A stretch of DNA of 64,000 nucleotides from an uncultured Lysobacteraceae bacterium. Its GTDB lineage: Bacteria; Pseudomonadota; Gammaproteobacteria; Xanthomonadales; Xanthomonadaceae. Positions within the stretch are counted from its first letter, which is position 1; each line of letters begins with the position of its first letter. Of the stretch, positions 1 through 9,616 are shown one piece after another. The stretch is taken from assembly GCA_902825775.1 (NCBI GenBank), contig CADECF010000002.1:124001-188000 (forward strand), written 5' to 3'. Under the pieces are notes generated by a model. The model saw only the letters and a list, made by a program, of their open reading frames with translations, had not been told where the DNA came from and did no database searches. The position numbers and the translations under genes were made by a program.

Positions 1-1200
1 CGTGCGGTGATGGAGCGCTATCCGGGTACGCGAGCGGTGTTCCTCGTCAACGGCGCGTCGCTGAAAGAAGGCGACATCTTCAAGCAGCCCGACCTGGCGC
101 GCACGCTCGAAACGCTGGCCGCGAAAGGCCGCGATGGTTTCTACCGCGGCGAAGTCGCCGAGAAACTGCTCGCCGGCGTCGCCGCCGAAGGCGGGCGCTG
201 GACCGCGCAGGAGCTGGCCGGCTACCGCGTGCGCGAACGCGAACCGATCAGTTTCCAATATCGCGGCTGGCGCGTCGTCACCTCGCCGCCGCCGTCGTCG
301 GGCGGCATCGCGCTGGCGGAAATGCTGCAGATCCTGCAGGGATGGGATCTGCGCAAACTCGATCCGGCGCACCGCATCCATCTCACGGTCGAAGCGATGC
401 GCCGCGCGTTCCGCGACCGCACTTTCTATCTCGGCGATCCGGATTTCGTGAAGATCCCGCAGCGCGTGCTGTCCAGTCTCGATTACGCCGCGGGACTGCG
501 CGCCACCATCCATCCCGACAAGGCGACGCCCAGCGATCTGCTGTCGGGCGAAGAGACGCCGCTCGAAGACGAGGAGACCACGCACTTCTCGATCATCGAC
601 GCCGACGGCAACCGCGTCGCCGCCACCCAGACCGTGAACCTGACTTACGGATCGGGCCTGATCCCGCCCGGCACCGGCGTCCTGCTGAACGACGAGATGG
701 ATGATTTCGCGCTCAAGCCCGGCACGCCGAATGCTTTCGGCGTGATGGGTTACGACGCCAACGCGCCCAAGCCGGGCAAGCGGATGCTCAGTTCGATGAC
801 GCCGACGTTCATGGAATCGCCCGACCGCGTCGCCGTGCTCGGCACGCCCGGCGGCAGCCGCATCATCACGATGGTCCTGCTGGGCGTGCTGGGTTACGAC
901 GACGGCCTGGATGCGCAGGCCGTGGCGGCGCTGCCGCGCTACCACCACCAGTGGATGCCGGACGAGATCGAGGCCGAAAGCGGCGCGATCGCACCGGCGG
1001 TCGCGACGGAACTAAAGGCCATGGGCCACGGTCTGGACTTGCCGGGCGACGAGGCTGCGGGCGGACGCGGTTCCAGCCATGTCTGGGGCAACCTCCAGAC
1101 CGTGCTCTGGGATCGCAAAACCAATACCCTGTCCACCGGCAGCGACCCGCGCAATACGGTCGGGCGGGGCGAGGTGCTGGAAGCCGTCAAAGCGAAGTAA
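1..1200 (+). CDS. ggt: Gamma-glutamyltransferase, 3' part (5' end outside window)
   Basis: Periplasmic gamma-glutamyltransferase, which cleaves and transfers the gamma-glutamyl group of glutathione. The frame is open from base 1, so the N-terminal large-subunit region is cut off by the window edge. The autoprocessing site ETTHFSIIDADGN is visible. By family knowledge its first Thr (codon 577-579) becomes the N-terminal nucleophile of the small subunit after self-cleavage. Downstream GSGLIPPGTGVLLNDEMDDF and GTPGGSRI match the substrate-binding and oxyanion regions of the small subunit. The stop at 1198-1200 is followed by an inverted repeat pair, so co-transcription with the next gene is unclear. 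Confidence 0.95.
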   Translation, partial: RAVMERYPGTRAVFLVNGASLKEGDIFKQPDLARTLETLAAKGRDGFYRGEVAEKLLAGVAAEGGRWTAQELAGYRVREREPISFQYRGWRVVTSPPPSSGGIALAEMLQILQGWDLRKLDPAHRIHLTVEAMRRAFRDRTFYLGDPDFVKIPQRVLSSLDYAAGLRATIHPDKATPSDLLSGEETPLEDEETTHFSIIDADGNRVAATQTVNLTYGSGLIPPGTGVLLNDEMDDFALKPGTPNAFGVMGYDANAPKPGKRMLSSMTPTFMESPDRVAVLGTPGGSRIITMVLLGVLGYDDGLDAQAVAALPRYHHQWMPDEIEAESGAIAPAVATELKAMGHGLDLPGDEAAGGRGSSHVWGNLQTVLWDRKTNTLSTGSDPRNTVGRGEVLEAVKAK

Positions 1201-1204
1201 CTCG

Positions 1205-1298
1205 TTTTGTAGAGCGGAGCTTGCTCCGCTGCTCTTGATTCTCGAATGGCGACGCGACGGTAAAGCAAAAAGCAGCGGAGCAAGCTCCGCTCTACAAA
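1205..1298. repeat. Inverted pair of REP-like element, family B
   Basis: TGTAGAGCGGAGCTTGCTCC begins the left copy (1205-1233), and its reverse complement lies at 1271-1298. Each copy is itself a GGAGC/GCTCC palindrome, and the two can fold together. The same element recurs near 12513, 12960, 13119, 14945, 35806 and 35947. Confidence 0.9.
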
Positions 1299-1317
1299 GA
1301 TCAAAGGCGCAGCGTGC

Positions 1318-1899
1318 ATGGCGGACAACGATAAGAAACCGATCGCGCACCTGGTACCTGCGATCCTGACCGGCGCTGCGGCGCTGATCGCATCGCTGAC
1401 AGCGGTCTACGTCAACGTGCGCGGCGACAAGGCTGCGGACAAGACGCAGGCCGTGGTCGCGGCGCAGAAGGACGATGTGGTCGCTACGGACAAACCGCTG
1501 CCGCCGTTGCCATCGGATAGATTGCAGTTGCATTTGGACCGCATCGCCGTGGAGCACGACGGTTCGATCGGCACTACCGATTGGCGCTTTGCGGTGGAAG
1601 CCGATGGCCAGCCGCTGTTCGTATTCCAACAGGACGACCTGGACGACACCGGCGGCCGCAATATCGTCAACCCGAAAGACATACAGGCCGTGCTGCGCCT
1701 GCCCGCCGGTCAGCGCGGCAAATTGACGATCAAGGGCTGGCGCGGCAGCCGGCTGCGGCTGATCGAAGGCGATGCCGACGTGACCGGCGAGGGCGCGGTC
1801 GGCGACGGCGCGCTGGCGCCGATTCCGGTCAAAGCCATGAAAGACAGCGCGGGCGCATTCGTGTTCTATTTTTCGGCGAATCGCCAGAACGCTGAATAA
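1318..1899 (+). CDS. Hypothetical membrane-anchored protein
   Basis: A 193-residue protein that I do not recognise. A short charged N-terminus is followed by one hydrophobic segment at about residues 11-32, so it is probably anchored in the inner membrane with the rest in the periplasm. An Ala/Lys-rich linker (about 35-60) leads to a compact soluble domain containing several Asp-rich stretches ([14 protein letters not shown]) that could bind metal, although no known motif is complete. The start ATG follows directly after a repeat pair, with no strong ribosome-binding site. The next gene starts 50 bases downstream on the same strand but has no obvious functional link. Confidence 0.6.
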   Translation: MADNDKKPIAHLVPAILTGAAALIASLTAVYVNVRGDKAADKTQAVVAAQKDDVVATDKPLPPLPSDRLQLHLDRIAVEHDGSIGTTDWRFAVEADGQPLFVFQQDDLDDTGGRNIVNPKDIQAVLRLPAGQRGKLTIKGWRGSRLRLIEGDADVTGEGAVGDGALAPIPVKAMKDSAGAFVFYFSANRQNAE

Positions 1900-1948
1900 C
1901 GTCCGCCATACCCCGTGGTTAACGCGGCTAGGCGCTAGAATCGGTGCC

Positions 1949-2839
1949 ATGAAGCTCTGGTCCCTGCTCGGAAATTCCCAGAAGCTGGACGGCGGCGCCA
2001 TGTTCGGCAACGCGCCGCGCGCGGTCTGGTCCAAATGGCTGCCGCCGGACGAACTCAACCGCGTCCCTCTGGCCTGCCGCGCGCTGTTGGCCAGCCCGCT
2101 CAACGGCAAGACGGTGCTGTTCGAATCGGGCATCGGCGCCTTCTTCGAACCCAAGCTGCGCGAGCGCTATGGCGTGGTCGAAGAGCGGCATGTGCTGCTC
2201 GATTCGCTGCGCGCCGCCGGCTTCGAGCACGAAGACATCGACGTGGTGGTGTTGAGCCATCTTCATTTCGATCACGCCGGCGGCCTGCTGGCGCAGTGGA
2301 GCGACGGCCGCGCGCCGGAGTTGCTGTTCCCGAACGCCACCTTCCTGGTCAGCGCCGCCTGCTGGGATCGCGCGCGCGATCCGCATCCGCGCGACCGCGC
2401 CAGTTTCATTCCGGAATTGCCGGATTTGTTGCGGGCCAGCGGACGCCTGGAAATCGTCGACAGCGACTACTCGCGCGCGCTCGGCCACAGCGTGCGCTTC
2501 CATTACAGCGACGGGCATACGCCCGGCCTGATGCTGGCCGAAATCGTGGGGCCGGAACATGTCGGCGGCGAACCGCACGGTGGCGTGGTGTTCTGCGCCG
2601 ACCTGATCCCCGGCCGGCCGTGGGTGCATGTGCCGATCACGATGGGTTACGACCGCAACCCGGAACTTCTGATCGACGAAAAGAGCGAGTTCCTGGCCGA
2701 CAAGCTTGCGCGCAACGTGCACTTGTTCTTCACCCACGACCCCGAGTGCGCGCTGGCGCAAGTCGTACGCGACGAAAAGGGCAAATACGGCACCGCGCAT
2801 GAAGTGAGCGAGCTGCATGCGCGGGCTTTGATGGCATGA
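1949..2839 (+). CDS. MBL-fold metallo-hydrolase
   Basis: Metallo-beta-lactamase-superfamily hydrolase of 296 residues. The zinc-binding signature [11 protein letters not shown] (HxHxDH) is at about residues 107-117, with further metal ligands in HYSDGHTPG (about 189-197) and FCADLIPG (about 213-220). A late His in [10 protein letters not shown] (about 265-274) fits the family's final ligand. It has no signal peptide, so it is cytoplasmic. The family includes lactonases, glyoxalase II and sulfur dioxygenases; the substrate cannot be told here. Its stop overlaps the next gene's start (ATGA at 2836-2839), indicating translational coupling to the TMEM43-like gene. Confidence 0.88.
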   Translation: MKLWSLLGNSQKLDGGAMFGNAPRAVWSKWLPPDELNRVPLACRALLASPLNGKTVLFESGIGAFFEPKLRERYGVVEERHVLLDSLRAAGFEHEDIDVVVLSHLHFDHAGGLLAQWSDGRAPELLFPNATFLVSAACWDRARDPHPRDRASFIPELPDLLRASGRLEIVDSDYSRALGHSVRFHYSDGHTPGLMLAEIVGPEHVGGEPHGGVVFCADLIPGRPWVHVPITMGYDRNPELLIDEKSEFLADKLARNVHLFFTHDPECALAQVVRDEKGKYGTAHEVSELHARALMA

Positions 2840-3525
2840 AGCGCTATCTGGGGTTGTTGCTGGGGTTCTTCGCGGGCGCGGTGTGCGCGCAGCAGGCGCC
2901 GGTGGGTTTGCCGCAACCGGAAAAATCGCCGCGCGATGCGGAGTTCGGCGTGGTCACGCGCCGCTTCGGTTTGGAACGGCGCGTGGAGATGTACCAGTGG
3001 CGCGCTGCAGGGCAGGGCTACGAGAAGGTGTGGAGCGCGACGCCGATCGCTTCGGCGGCGTTCGCGCCTGGGCACGGCAATCCGCAGGCATTGCCGTTGG
3101 CGAGCCGGCGCATCCTGGCCGAGCGGGTGACGCTCGATGGTCGGCCGCTGGATCCGCAAGTCGTCGCCCGATTGGGCGAGTGGCGAGCGTTCCGCCCGAA
3201 TTTTTCCGCTCTGCCGGGCAATCTTTCGGCCACGTTCCAGCCCGAAGGCGATGGTCTGGGTAGCGCTGAGAACCCGCTCGACCCGCAAGTCGGCGATCTG
3301 CGCGTGACCTGGCGCGAGCTGACGCTGCCGGCGTTGGACGGCAAAGTGGCCATGCGGAGCGGCGTATGGGTGTTGCAGCCGCAAGCGGCGGCGCAACCCG
3401 TGGCGCAAGCGGGCATGCCGGCTTCATCGGTGAACAAGCGCGCGCTCGGGTGGCTGGTCGGCGCGGGGATTTTCGCGTTGGCGATCCTGGCGATCGTCGC
3501 CTTGATGCGCAAGCGCCGCCGCTAG
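2836..3525 (+). CDS. TMEM43-family protein
   Basis: A 229-residue protein resembling the TMEM43 (LUMA) family. VEMYQW (about residues 51-56), followed by a W..TPI.S..F....GH.NP pattern, is the recognisable core. The N-terminus is a signal peptide or first membrane anchor ([16 protein letters not shown]). A single strong transmembrane segment lies near the C-terminus (about 201-223) and ends in a basic RKRRR tail. The bulk should face the periplasm. The gene overlaps the MBL-fold hydrolase by four bases. Bacterial members have no assigned function. The family call rests on motif recall, so it is moderately sure. Confidence 0.65.
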   Translation: MKRYLGLLLGFFAGAVCAQQAPVGLPQPEKSPRDAEFGVVTRRFGLERRVEMYQWRAAGQGYEKVWSATPIASAAFAPGHGNPQALPLASRRILAERVTLDGRPLDPQVVARLGEWRAFRPNFSALPGNLSATFQPEGDGLGSAENPLDPQVGDLRVTWRELTLPALDGKVAMRSGVWVLQPQAAAQPVAQAGMPASSVNKRALGWLVGAGIFALAILAIVALMRKRRR

Positions 3526-3534
3526 CGATTTTTC

Positions 3535-3612
3535 TGTGGGAGCGGCTTTAGCCGCGAGCTCTTCCAGTTTCGATGGCGGTCGAAAAGCTCGCGGCTAAAG
3601 CCGCTCCCACAA
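3535..3612. repeat. Inverted pair of REP-like element, family A
   Basis: TGTGGGAGCGGCTTTAGCCG begins the left copy (3535-3560) and the reverse-complement copy lies at 3586-3612. It sits between the convergent TMEM43-like gene and upp, where it could act as a bidirectional barrier. Family A is the most frequent repeat in the window. Confidence 0.92.
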
Positions 3613-3614
3613 AT

Positions 3615-4247
3615 TCAGTCGACGCGGGTGCCGAAGATCTTGTCGCCGGCATCGCCCAGGCCCGGCAGGATGTAGCCCTTCTCGTTGAGGCGTTGGTCGA
3701 TCGAGGCGGTATAGACCTCGACATCCGGATGCGCGGCTTCCAGCGCCCTGAGTCCTTCCGGCGCGGCCACCAGGAACAAGCCTTTGATGCGCGTCGCGCC
3801 GGCGGCTTTGAGCATGTCGACGGTGGCGATCAGCGTGCCGCCGGTGGCCAGCATCGGATCCAGCACCATCGCGATGCGGTCCTGCAGGTTGCCGACCAGT
3901 TTTTCGTAATAAGTAATCGCGCTCAGCGTTTCTTCGTCGCGCTGCAGGCCGACCACGCTGACTTTCGCCGCAGGTATCAGTTCCAGAACGCCCGGCAGCA
4001 TGCCCAGGCCGGCGCGCAGGATCGGCACCAGGGTGATCTTGCGGCCTTTGATCCTGCGCACGGACACCGGCCCGGCCCAGCCATGGACCTGCGAATCCTC
4101 GGTTTCCAGATCGGCGGTGGCCTCGTAAGTCAGCAGCGTGGCGACTTCCGCCGACAGCTCGCGAAAGGTCTTGGTGCTGTTATCGGCCCGTCGCATCAGG
4201 CCGAGCTTGTGCTGCACCAGCGGATGGCGGACTTCGACGATTTTCAT
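3615..4247 (-). CDS. upp: Uracil phosphoribosyltransferase
   Basis: Converts uracil and PRPP to UMP in pyrimidine salvage; cytoplasmic. At 210 residues it has the normal length. The N-terminus ([14 protein letters not shown]) and the PRPP-binding loop [11 protein letters not shown] (about residues 128-138) are diagnostic, as are RAGLGM (about 79-84) and the C-terminal uracil-binding [16 protein letters not shown]. The gene stands alone, downstream of and facing away from the aminotransferase. Confidence 0.97.
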   Translation of the reverse strand: MKIVEVRHPLVQHKLGLMRRADNSTKTFRELSAEVATLLTYEATADLETEDSQVHGWAGPVSVRRIKGRKITLVPILRAGLGMLPGVLELIPAAKVSVVGLQRDEETLSAITYYEKLVGNLQDRIAMVLDPMLATGGTLIATVDMLKAAGATRIKGLFLVAAPEGLRALEAAHPDVEVYTASIDQRLNEKGYILPGLGDAGDKIFGTRVD

Positions 4248-4260
4248 GGGCGCAGGCTAG

Positions 4261-4480
4261 CGCAAATGAAGCCCCTCTCCCATCGGGGTGAAACCGCACA
4301 GCTTGCGCGCCATGGCGCGCGTGCGGTTGAGCGCCCGCGCCGCTGGCGCGGGCCGGGGCGCGGAGCGGGGGTTGGGGTGAGGGTACGGCGAAGCGACGGA
4401 GGTGGTTCGGACCTTCGCGATTCCGCCGAACCCTCATCCGCCCTTCGGGCACCTTCTCCCGAAGGGAGAAGGGAGGGCGA
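4261..4480. repeat. Repeat-filled gap between upp and the aminotransferase
   Basis: The gap contains no gene. It holds a CTCTCCCATCGGGG-type element near 4273 and a CCTCATCCGCCC element near 4432. The hairpin CCTTCTCCC-GAA-GGGAGAAGG at 4452-4472 lies just past the aminotransferase stop on its 3' side. The hairpin lacks a U-run, so it is at most a weak terminator. Confidence 0.65.
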
Positions 4481-5977
4481 TTACGCCGCTACTTGTTCCT
4501 GCTGCCGCGGCCCTTCCTGCAACGCGCGCTTCACCATCGCCACGAGCAGATCGATCTCGTCGCTCTGCACCGCGAAATGCGGCGTGAAGCGCAGCGAATT
4601 GGCGCCGCCGTGGATCACGCCCAGGCCATGCTCGCGCAGCCATTCTTCGCTGGAGCCGGTGCCGTAACCCTTGAAGCGCGGGTCGAGTTCGCACGAGAAC
4701 AGCAGGCCGGTGCCCTGCACCTTGGTGATCAGGCCGCCGAGTTCGCCTTTCAGCTTCTCGAGTTTTTCGACCGCTTCGCGGCCGCGCGTGCGGATGTTGT
4801 CGCGCAGTTCGGGGGTCAGCATTTCCAGCACGGCGCAACCGATGTCGAGCGCGCGCGGATTGGCGGTCATCGTGTTGCCGTAGACGCCGCTGCGGTACAG
4901 GCCCGCGGCATGTTCGGTGACGGCCAGCACCGACAGCGGGTACTGCGCGGCGTTGAGCGCTTTGGAATAGGTTTCCATGTCCGGCGCGTCGAGCTTCTCG
5001 AAGCCGGGGTAATCGACGATCGACAGCACGCCTTGCGCACGCAGGCCGGCCTGGATCGAATCCACCAGCAGCAGCGAACCGTGCGCGCGGGTCAGCTCGC
5101 GCGCGGCGGCGTAGAACGCCGGCGGCACGCTGCGGCCCGGGTCGCCTTCGCCCATCACCGGTTCCAGGAACATCGCTTCGACGAACCAACCATTGGCTTC
5201 GGCGTCGGCGAACACTTTCTTCAACGCATCGATGTCGTAAGGCTCGATCGCGATCACCGAATCCTCGCCGCGGAAGCTGGCCAGGAACTGCATATAGGTC
5301 TTACGGCTGCTATCCGAATACAGCGCCGGACGGTCCGTACGGCCGTGGAAGCTGCCTTTCACCACCAGGCGCTTGACCTTGGCGCCGGCGTGGCGCGCGC
5401 CCGGATCGGTCATCAGCTTGGTGTTGACGTCGGCGATGCGTGCGGCCAGGCCCACGGCTTCGGAACCGGAATTCAGGCACAGGAATTTCGCGTACGGGCA
5501 ATCGCCGCGGTCCTGGCCGATCGCCGCGCGCATCGCGCGTACGAAGCGCAACTGCGACAGGTTCGGCGTCATGATGTTGGCCATCGCCTGCGGCTTGGCC
5601 ATCGCGTCCATGATCTTCTGCGGCGTGTGGCCGAAACCGAGCATGCCGTAACCGCCGCAGTCGTAGACCACCGCGCCGTTCAAGGTCACCACCCATGAGC
5701 CGCGCGCGGCCAGCGCCACGTACGGGTTCACGGCATCGTGCGCGTAGAAATTGACGAAGCCGCCCTGCAGCGCGTCGATCTGCGCGTCTTCGTCGAGGTT
5801 CAGCAACTCCGGAAATTCGGCGCGGACGCGCGCGTACTCGGCGACGGCGGCATCGATGGCCTCGCCCAGTTCGGGGTGGGACGGGGCGAGGCGGGCGACG
5901 GTGGCGTCATCCAGGCCTTGGGTGCGGCGCTTGCCGGTATGGGCGCGCAGCGGGGCGAGGGCGTCGGTCAGGGCCAT
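4481..5977 (-). CDS. Class III PLP-dependent aminotransferase
   Basis: A 498-residue fold-type I, class III aminotransferase. The start at 5977 (MALTDALAP) is preferred: the open frame extends upstream, but that stretch is the palindrome-bearing intergenic region. Family features visible are the cofactor phosphate loop NSGSEAV, the Asp that contacts the pyridine nitrogen in LLLVDSIQAG (the usual Glu after Asp is Ser here), and a Lys in METYSKALN that is the probable Schiff-base residue. An N-terminal extension of about 80 residues precedes the normal start of the fold. The divergent Lrp/AsnC regulator suggests an amino-acid substrate and inducer (lysine or ornithine-like enzymes are possible), but the substrate is not readable from the sequence. 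Confidence 0.88.
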   Translation of the reverse strand: MALTDALAPLRAHTGKRRTQGLDDATVARLAPSHPELGEAIDAAVAEYARVRAEFPELLNLDEDAQIDALQGGFVNFYAHDAVNPYVALAARGSWVVTLNGAVVYDCGGYGMLGFGHTPQKIMDAMAKPQAMANIMTPNLSQLRFVRAMRAAIGQDRGDCPYAKFLCLNSGSEAVGLAARIADVNTKLMTDPGARHAGAKVKRLVVKGSFHGRTDRPALYSDSSRKTYMQFLASFRGEDSVIAIEPYDIDALKKVFADAEANGWFVEAMFLEPVMGEGDPGRSVPPAFYAAARELTRAHGSLLLVDSIQAGLRAQGVLSIVDYPGFEKLDAPDMETYSKALNAAQYPLSVLAVTEHAAGLYRSGVYGNTMTANPRALDIGCAVLEMLTPELRDNIRTRGREAVEKLEKLKGELGGLITKVQGTGLLFSCELDPRFKGYGTGSSEEWLREHGLGVIHGGANSLRFTPHFAVQSDEIDLLVAMVKRALQEGPRQQEQVAA

Positions 5978-6020
5978 GGGATTGTTCCTCGGAAAGGCCA
6001 AACCGGCATTATTCGCGAGG

Positions 6021-6075
6021 CCATCGTCGATTGATAGTTCCATTTCGACGAAATAAAGGTATATTTCGGCGAATT
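6021..6075. promoter_or_regulatory. Three phased palindromic operator candidates
   Basis: Three copies of the core TCGNCGA are centred at 6027, 6048 and 6069, exactly 21 bp (two helical turns) apart. The middle copy extends to ATTTCGACGAAAT (6042-6054) and the right one to ATTTCGGCGAATT (6063-6075). They lie between the divergent starts of the aminotransferase and the Lrp/AsnC regulator, which fits an Lrp-type octamer wrapping DNA. The right-hand copy would overlap a TTG at 6074, which favours ATG 6095 as the regulator start. Confidence 0.72.
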
Positions 6076-6094
6076 GACCAAGCAGTTGGGCGAA

Positions 6095-6526
6095 ATGAAG
6101 ATCACCGCCGCCGACCAGCAATTATTGACGGTGCTCCGCGAGAACGCCCGTGCTTCGACGGCGGACATCGCGCGCCGCCTGCATCTATCGCGCACCACCG
6201 TGCAGAGCCGGATCGAGCGATTGGAGCGCGACGGCGTCATCGCCGGCTACACCGTGCGCGTGGCCGAAGCGGCCGAGCGCGGCCATATCCGCGCCCACAT
6301 CATGATCACCGTGCTGCCACGGCATATGGCCTCGGTGGTCGAAGCGCTGCGCGCTATGCCCGCGGTGCGGGCTCTGCATTCGGTCAGCGGCCCCTCCGAC
6401 CTGATCGCGCTGGGCGTGGTGCCGAGCGTGGAGGATATGGACGAGCTCACCGACCGCATCGGCGCCATCGATGGGGTGGAGCGGACCACGTCCTCGATCA
6501 TCCTGTCGGCCAAGTTCGAGCGCTAG
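6095..6526 (+). CDS. Lrp/AsnC-family transcriptional regulator
   Basis: Feast/famine regulator of 143 residues from ATG 6095. A TTG seven codons upstream is also open but lies in the operator. The N-terminal winged helix-turn-helix reads DQQLLTVLRENARAS...IARRLHLSRTTVQSRI (about residues 7-45). The C-terminal ligand-binding RAM domain (about 60-140) has the beta-strand HIMITVLP and the SGPSDLIALG turn typical of effector binding at the dimer interface. It is divergent from the aminotransferase and probably controls it in response to the cognate amino acid, and itself through the phased palindromes. Confidence 0.92.
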   Translation: MKITAADQQLLTVLRENARASTADIARRLHLSRTTVQSRIERLERDGVIAGYTVRVAEAAERGHIRAHIMITVLPRHMASVVEALRAMPAVRALHSVSGPSDLIALGVVPSVEDMDELTDRIGAIDGVERTTSSIILSAKFER

Positions 6527-6537
6527 GCGCGGCGCTC

Positions 6538-6594
6538 TTGTGGGAGGGGCTTTCGCCCCGACAAAGGCCGGTCGGGGCTGAAGCCCTCCCACAA
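6538..6594. repeat. REP-like hairpin, variant of family A
   Basis: TTGTGGGAGGGGCTTTCGCC starts the left arm and GGGCTGAAGCCCTCCCACAA ends the right. The core differs from family A (GGGG/CCCC instead of GCGG/CCGC), but the GTGGGAG terminus is the same. It lies between the Lrp gene and queA and can form a single hairpin. Confidence 0.85.
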
Positions 6595-6689
6595 CAGCGC
6601 ACTGCTGACCGTCGGGCCGAATCACCTAACACAAAGACCGCAGGCGACCAGCCACTACAATTGGCATTCGCCTTTCCTATCTGCGTGCT

Positions 6690-7724
6690 TTGAAGAAGTC
6701 CGATTTCCATTACGAACTACCGCCCGAGCTCATCGCTCAGGCGCCGCTGCCCGAGCGCTCCGCCAGCCGGCTGCTGTGCGTGCCGCCGGCGCCGGCCGCG
6801 TTCTCCGACCGGCATGTGCGCGATCTGCCCGAGCTGTTGCAGGCCGGCGACCTGCTGGTGTTCAACGACACGCGGGTGATTCCGGCACGGTTGTTCGGCA
6901 CAAAGGCGACCGGCGGCCGCGTCGAGATCCTGATCGAACGCCTGCTGCCCGGCAACGAAGCGCGTGCGCAGATCGGCGCGAGCAAGACGCCCAAGCCGGA
7001 CAGCCGTATCGCGCTGGATGCCGGCGGCGAGGCGGAGGTGCTCGGAAGGGAAGGCGAGTTCTATCGGCTGCGTTTCCATGTCGACGACGCGTTGGAGTCC
7101 TGGCTGCAGCACGCCGGGCGCCTGCCGCTGCCGCCGTACATCCAGCGCGAGCCCGGCGCCGACGATGCGGAGCGATACCAGACCGTATTCGCCCGCGAAG
7201 TCGGCGCGGTCGCCGCGCCGACCGCCGGATTGCATTTCGACGATGCGCTCCTGCAGGCGCTGCGCGAGCGCGGCGTGCGCTTCGGCCACATCACCTTGCA
7301 TGTGGGTGCGGGCACTTTCCAACCGGTGCGGGTCGACGACTTGCGCGAGCACCGCATGCACAGCGAATGGCTCAACGTAGGTCCGGAACTGATCGAACAG
7401 ATCCGCCGCACGCGCGCCGCCGGCGGTCGCGTCGTCGCGGTCGGCACGACGGTGGTGCGCGCGCTCGAGTCGGCGATGCACGATGGGCAACTGCTGCCTT
7501 TCGCCGGCGAGACTCGGATCTTCATCTTCCCCGGCTGCCGCGTCCGCTCGGTGGATGCGCTGCTGACCAATTTCCACCTGCCGGAGAGCACGCTGCTGAT
7601 GCTGGTGTCGGCCTTCGCGGGCCGCGAGCGCGTGTTCGCCGCGTACGCGCATGCGGTGCGCGAGAAGTACCGGTTCTTTTCTTATGGGGATGCGATGTTG
7701 TTGTTTCCGGAGAGTTCGAAGTGA
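6690..7724 (+). CDS. queA: S-adenosylmethionine:tRNA ribosyltransferase-isomerase
   Basis: Transfers and isomerises the ribosyl group of SAM onto preQ1 in tRNA to give epoxyqueuosine, the penultimate queuosine step. At 344 residues it has the standard length. The N-terminus [32 protein letters not shown] (about residues 51-62), PTAGLHF (about 177-183), [11 protein letters not shown] and the C-terminal [16 protein letters not shown] are family signatures. The start is TTG at 6690; no in-frame ATG fits and no clear ribosome-binding site precedes it. It is followed by tgt, the usual partner, across a large hairpin. Confidence 0.97.
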   Translation: MKKSDFHYELPPELIAQAPLPERSASRLLCVPPAPAAFSDRHVRDLPELLQAGDLLVFNDTRVIPARLFGTKATGGRVEILIERLLPGNEARAQIGASKTPKPDSRIALDAGGEAEVLGREGEFYRLRFHVDDALESWLQHAGRLPLPPYIQREPGADDAERYQTVFAREVGAVAAPTAGLHFDDALLQALRERGVRFGHITLHVGAGTFQPVRVDDLREHRMHSEWLNVGPELIEQIRRTRAAGGRVVAVGTTVVRALESAMHDGQLLPFAGETRIFIFPGCRVRSVDALLTNFHLPESTLLMLVSAFAGRERVFAAYAHAVREKYRFFSYGDAMLLFPESSK

Positions 7725-7747
7725 CCGCACGCGACGCAACCCTCGCC

Positions 7748-8961
<1,214 letters not shown>

Positions 8962-8992
8962 GTCCCTCTCCCTCCGGGTACGGCCACTGGAT

Positions 8993-9034
8993 AAGGGTCC
9001 GGTGTATGCGGAACAGGCGCTGCACCGGACCCTT
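8993..9034. repeat. Perfect 12-bp hairpin in the tgt-yajC gap
   Basis: AAGGGTCCGGTG (8993-9004) and CACCGGACCCTT (9023-9034) are exact inverted arms around an 18-base loop. There is no U-run, so it is not a classical terminator. The rest of the 8962-9152 gap has no recognisable gene. A ribosome-binding site for yajC is weak. Confidence 0.7.
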
Positions 9035-9152
9035 GTCCGCTTTTCCGCCCTGCGCCGGGGCGTAAATCGGGGCCGGCGGCCTGCTTGAAAGCGCCAGCCC
9101 GCGGCTACATGGCATAATTCCCAGCTATTTTGCGAACAGTGGATAACTCCCG

Positions 9153-9506
9153 ATGAGCCTGCTCGACCTGCTGATTTCCCCCGCCCATGCGCAAGCGGCC
9201 GGCCAAGCCGCGCCGGGCGGCCTGTTCGGCGGCGGCCTTTCCGGCCTGCTGTTCCCGATCATCCTGATCGGCATCATGTACTTCCTGATGATCCGCCCGC
9301 AGATGAAGCGCGCCAAAGAACACCGCGCCATGCTCGAGAAGCTCGCCAAGGGCGACGAAGTCATCACCAACGGCGGCATCGCCGGCACGGTCAGCGACAT
9401 CGGCGACAACTTCATCACCATCGAAATCGCCGACAACGTGCGCGTGCGCGTGCAGAAAGGCGCGGTCGGCAACGTGCTGCCCAAGGGCACGCTGAAAGGT
9501 TCCTGA
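9153..9506 (+). CDS. yajC: Preprotein translocase subunit YajC
   Basis: Small inner-membrane partner of SecDF in the Sec holotranslocon. At 117 residues it has the usual length. A single transmembrane helix (LLFPIILIGIMYFLMIRPQ, about residues 31-49) is followed by the family motif RPQMKRAKEHRAMLEKLAKGDEV and a cytoplasmic domain with NGGIAGTVSDIGDNF. The position tgt-yajC-secD-secF is the conserved arrangement in gammaproteobacteria, although repeat-like sequence separates it from secD by 110 bases. Confidence 0.95.
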   Translation: MSLLDLLISPAHAQAAGQAAPGGLFGGGLSGLLFPIILIGIMYFLMIRPQMKRAKEHRAMLEKLAKGDEVITNGGIAGTVSDIGDNFITIEIADNVRVRVQKGAVGNVLPKGTLKGS

Positions 9507-9616
9507 TCCCACGCCGCAGCCCGGATCCGGCCGCGCAGCGGCGCGGTCCGGGTCTTTGAGGCCGCTTCCCCGGATTCGTTCAACGCCGCATCCGGGCTAC
9601 GTCGCTGGAAATAACG

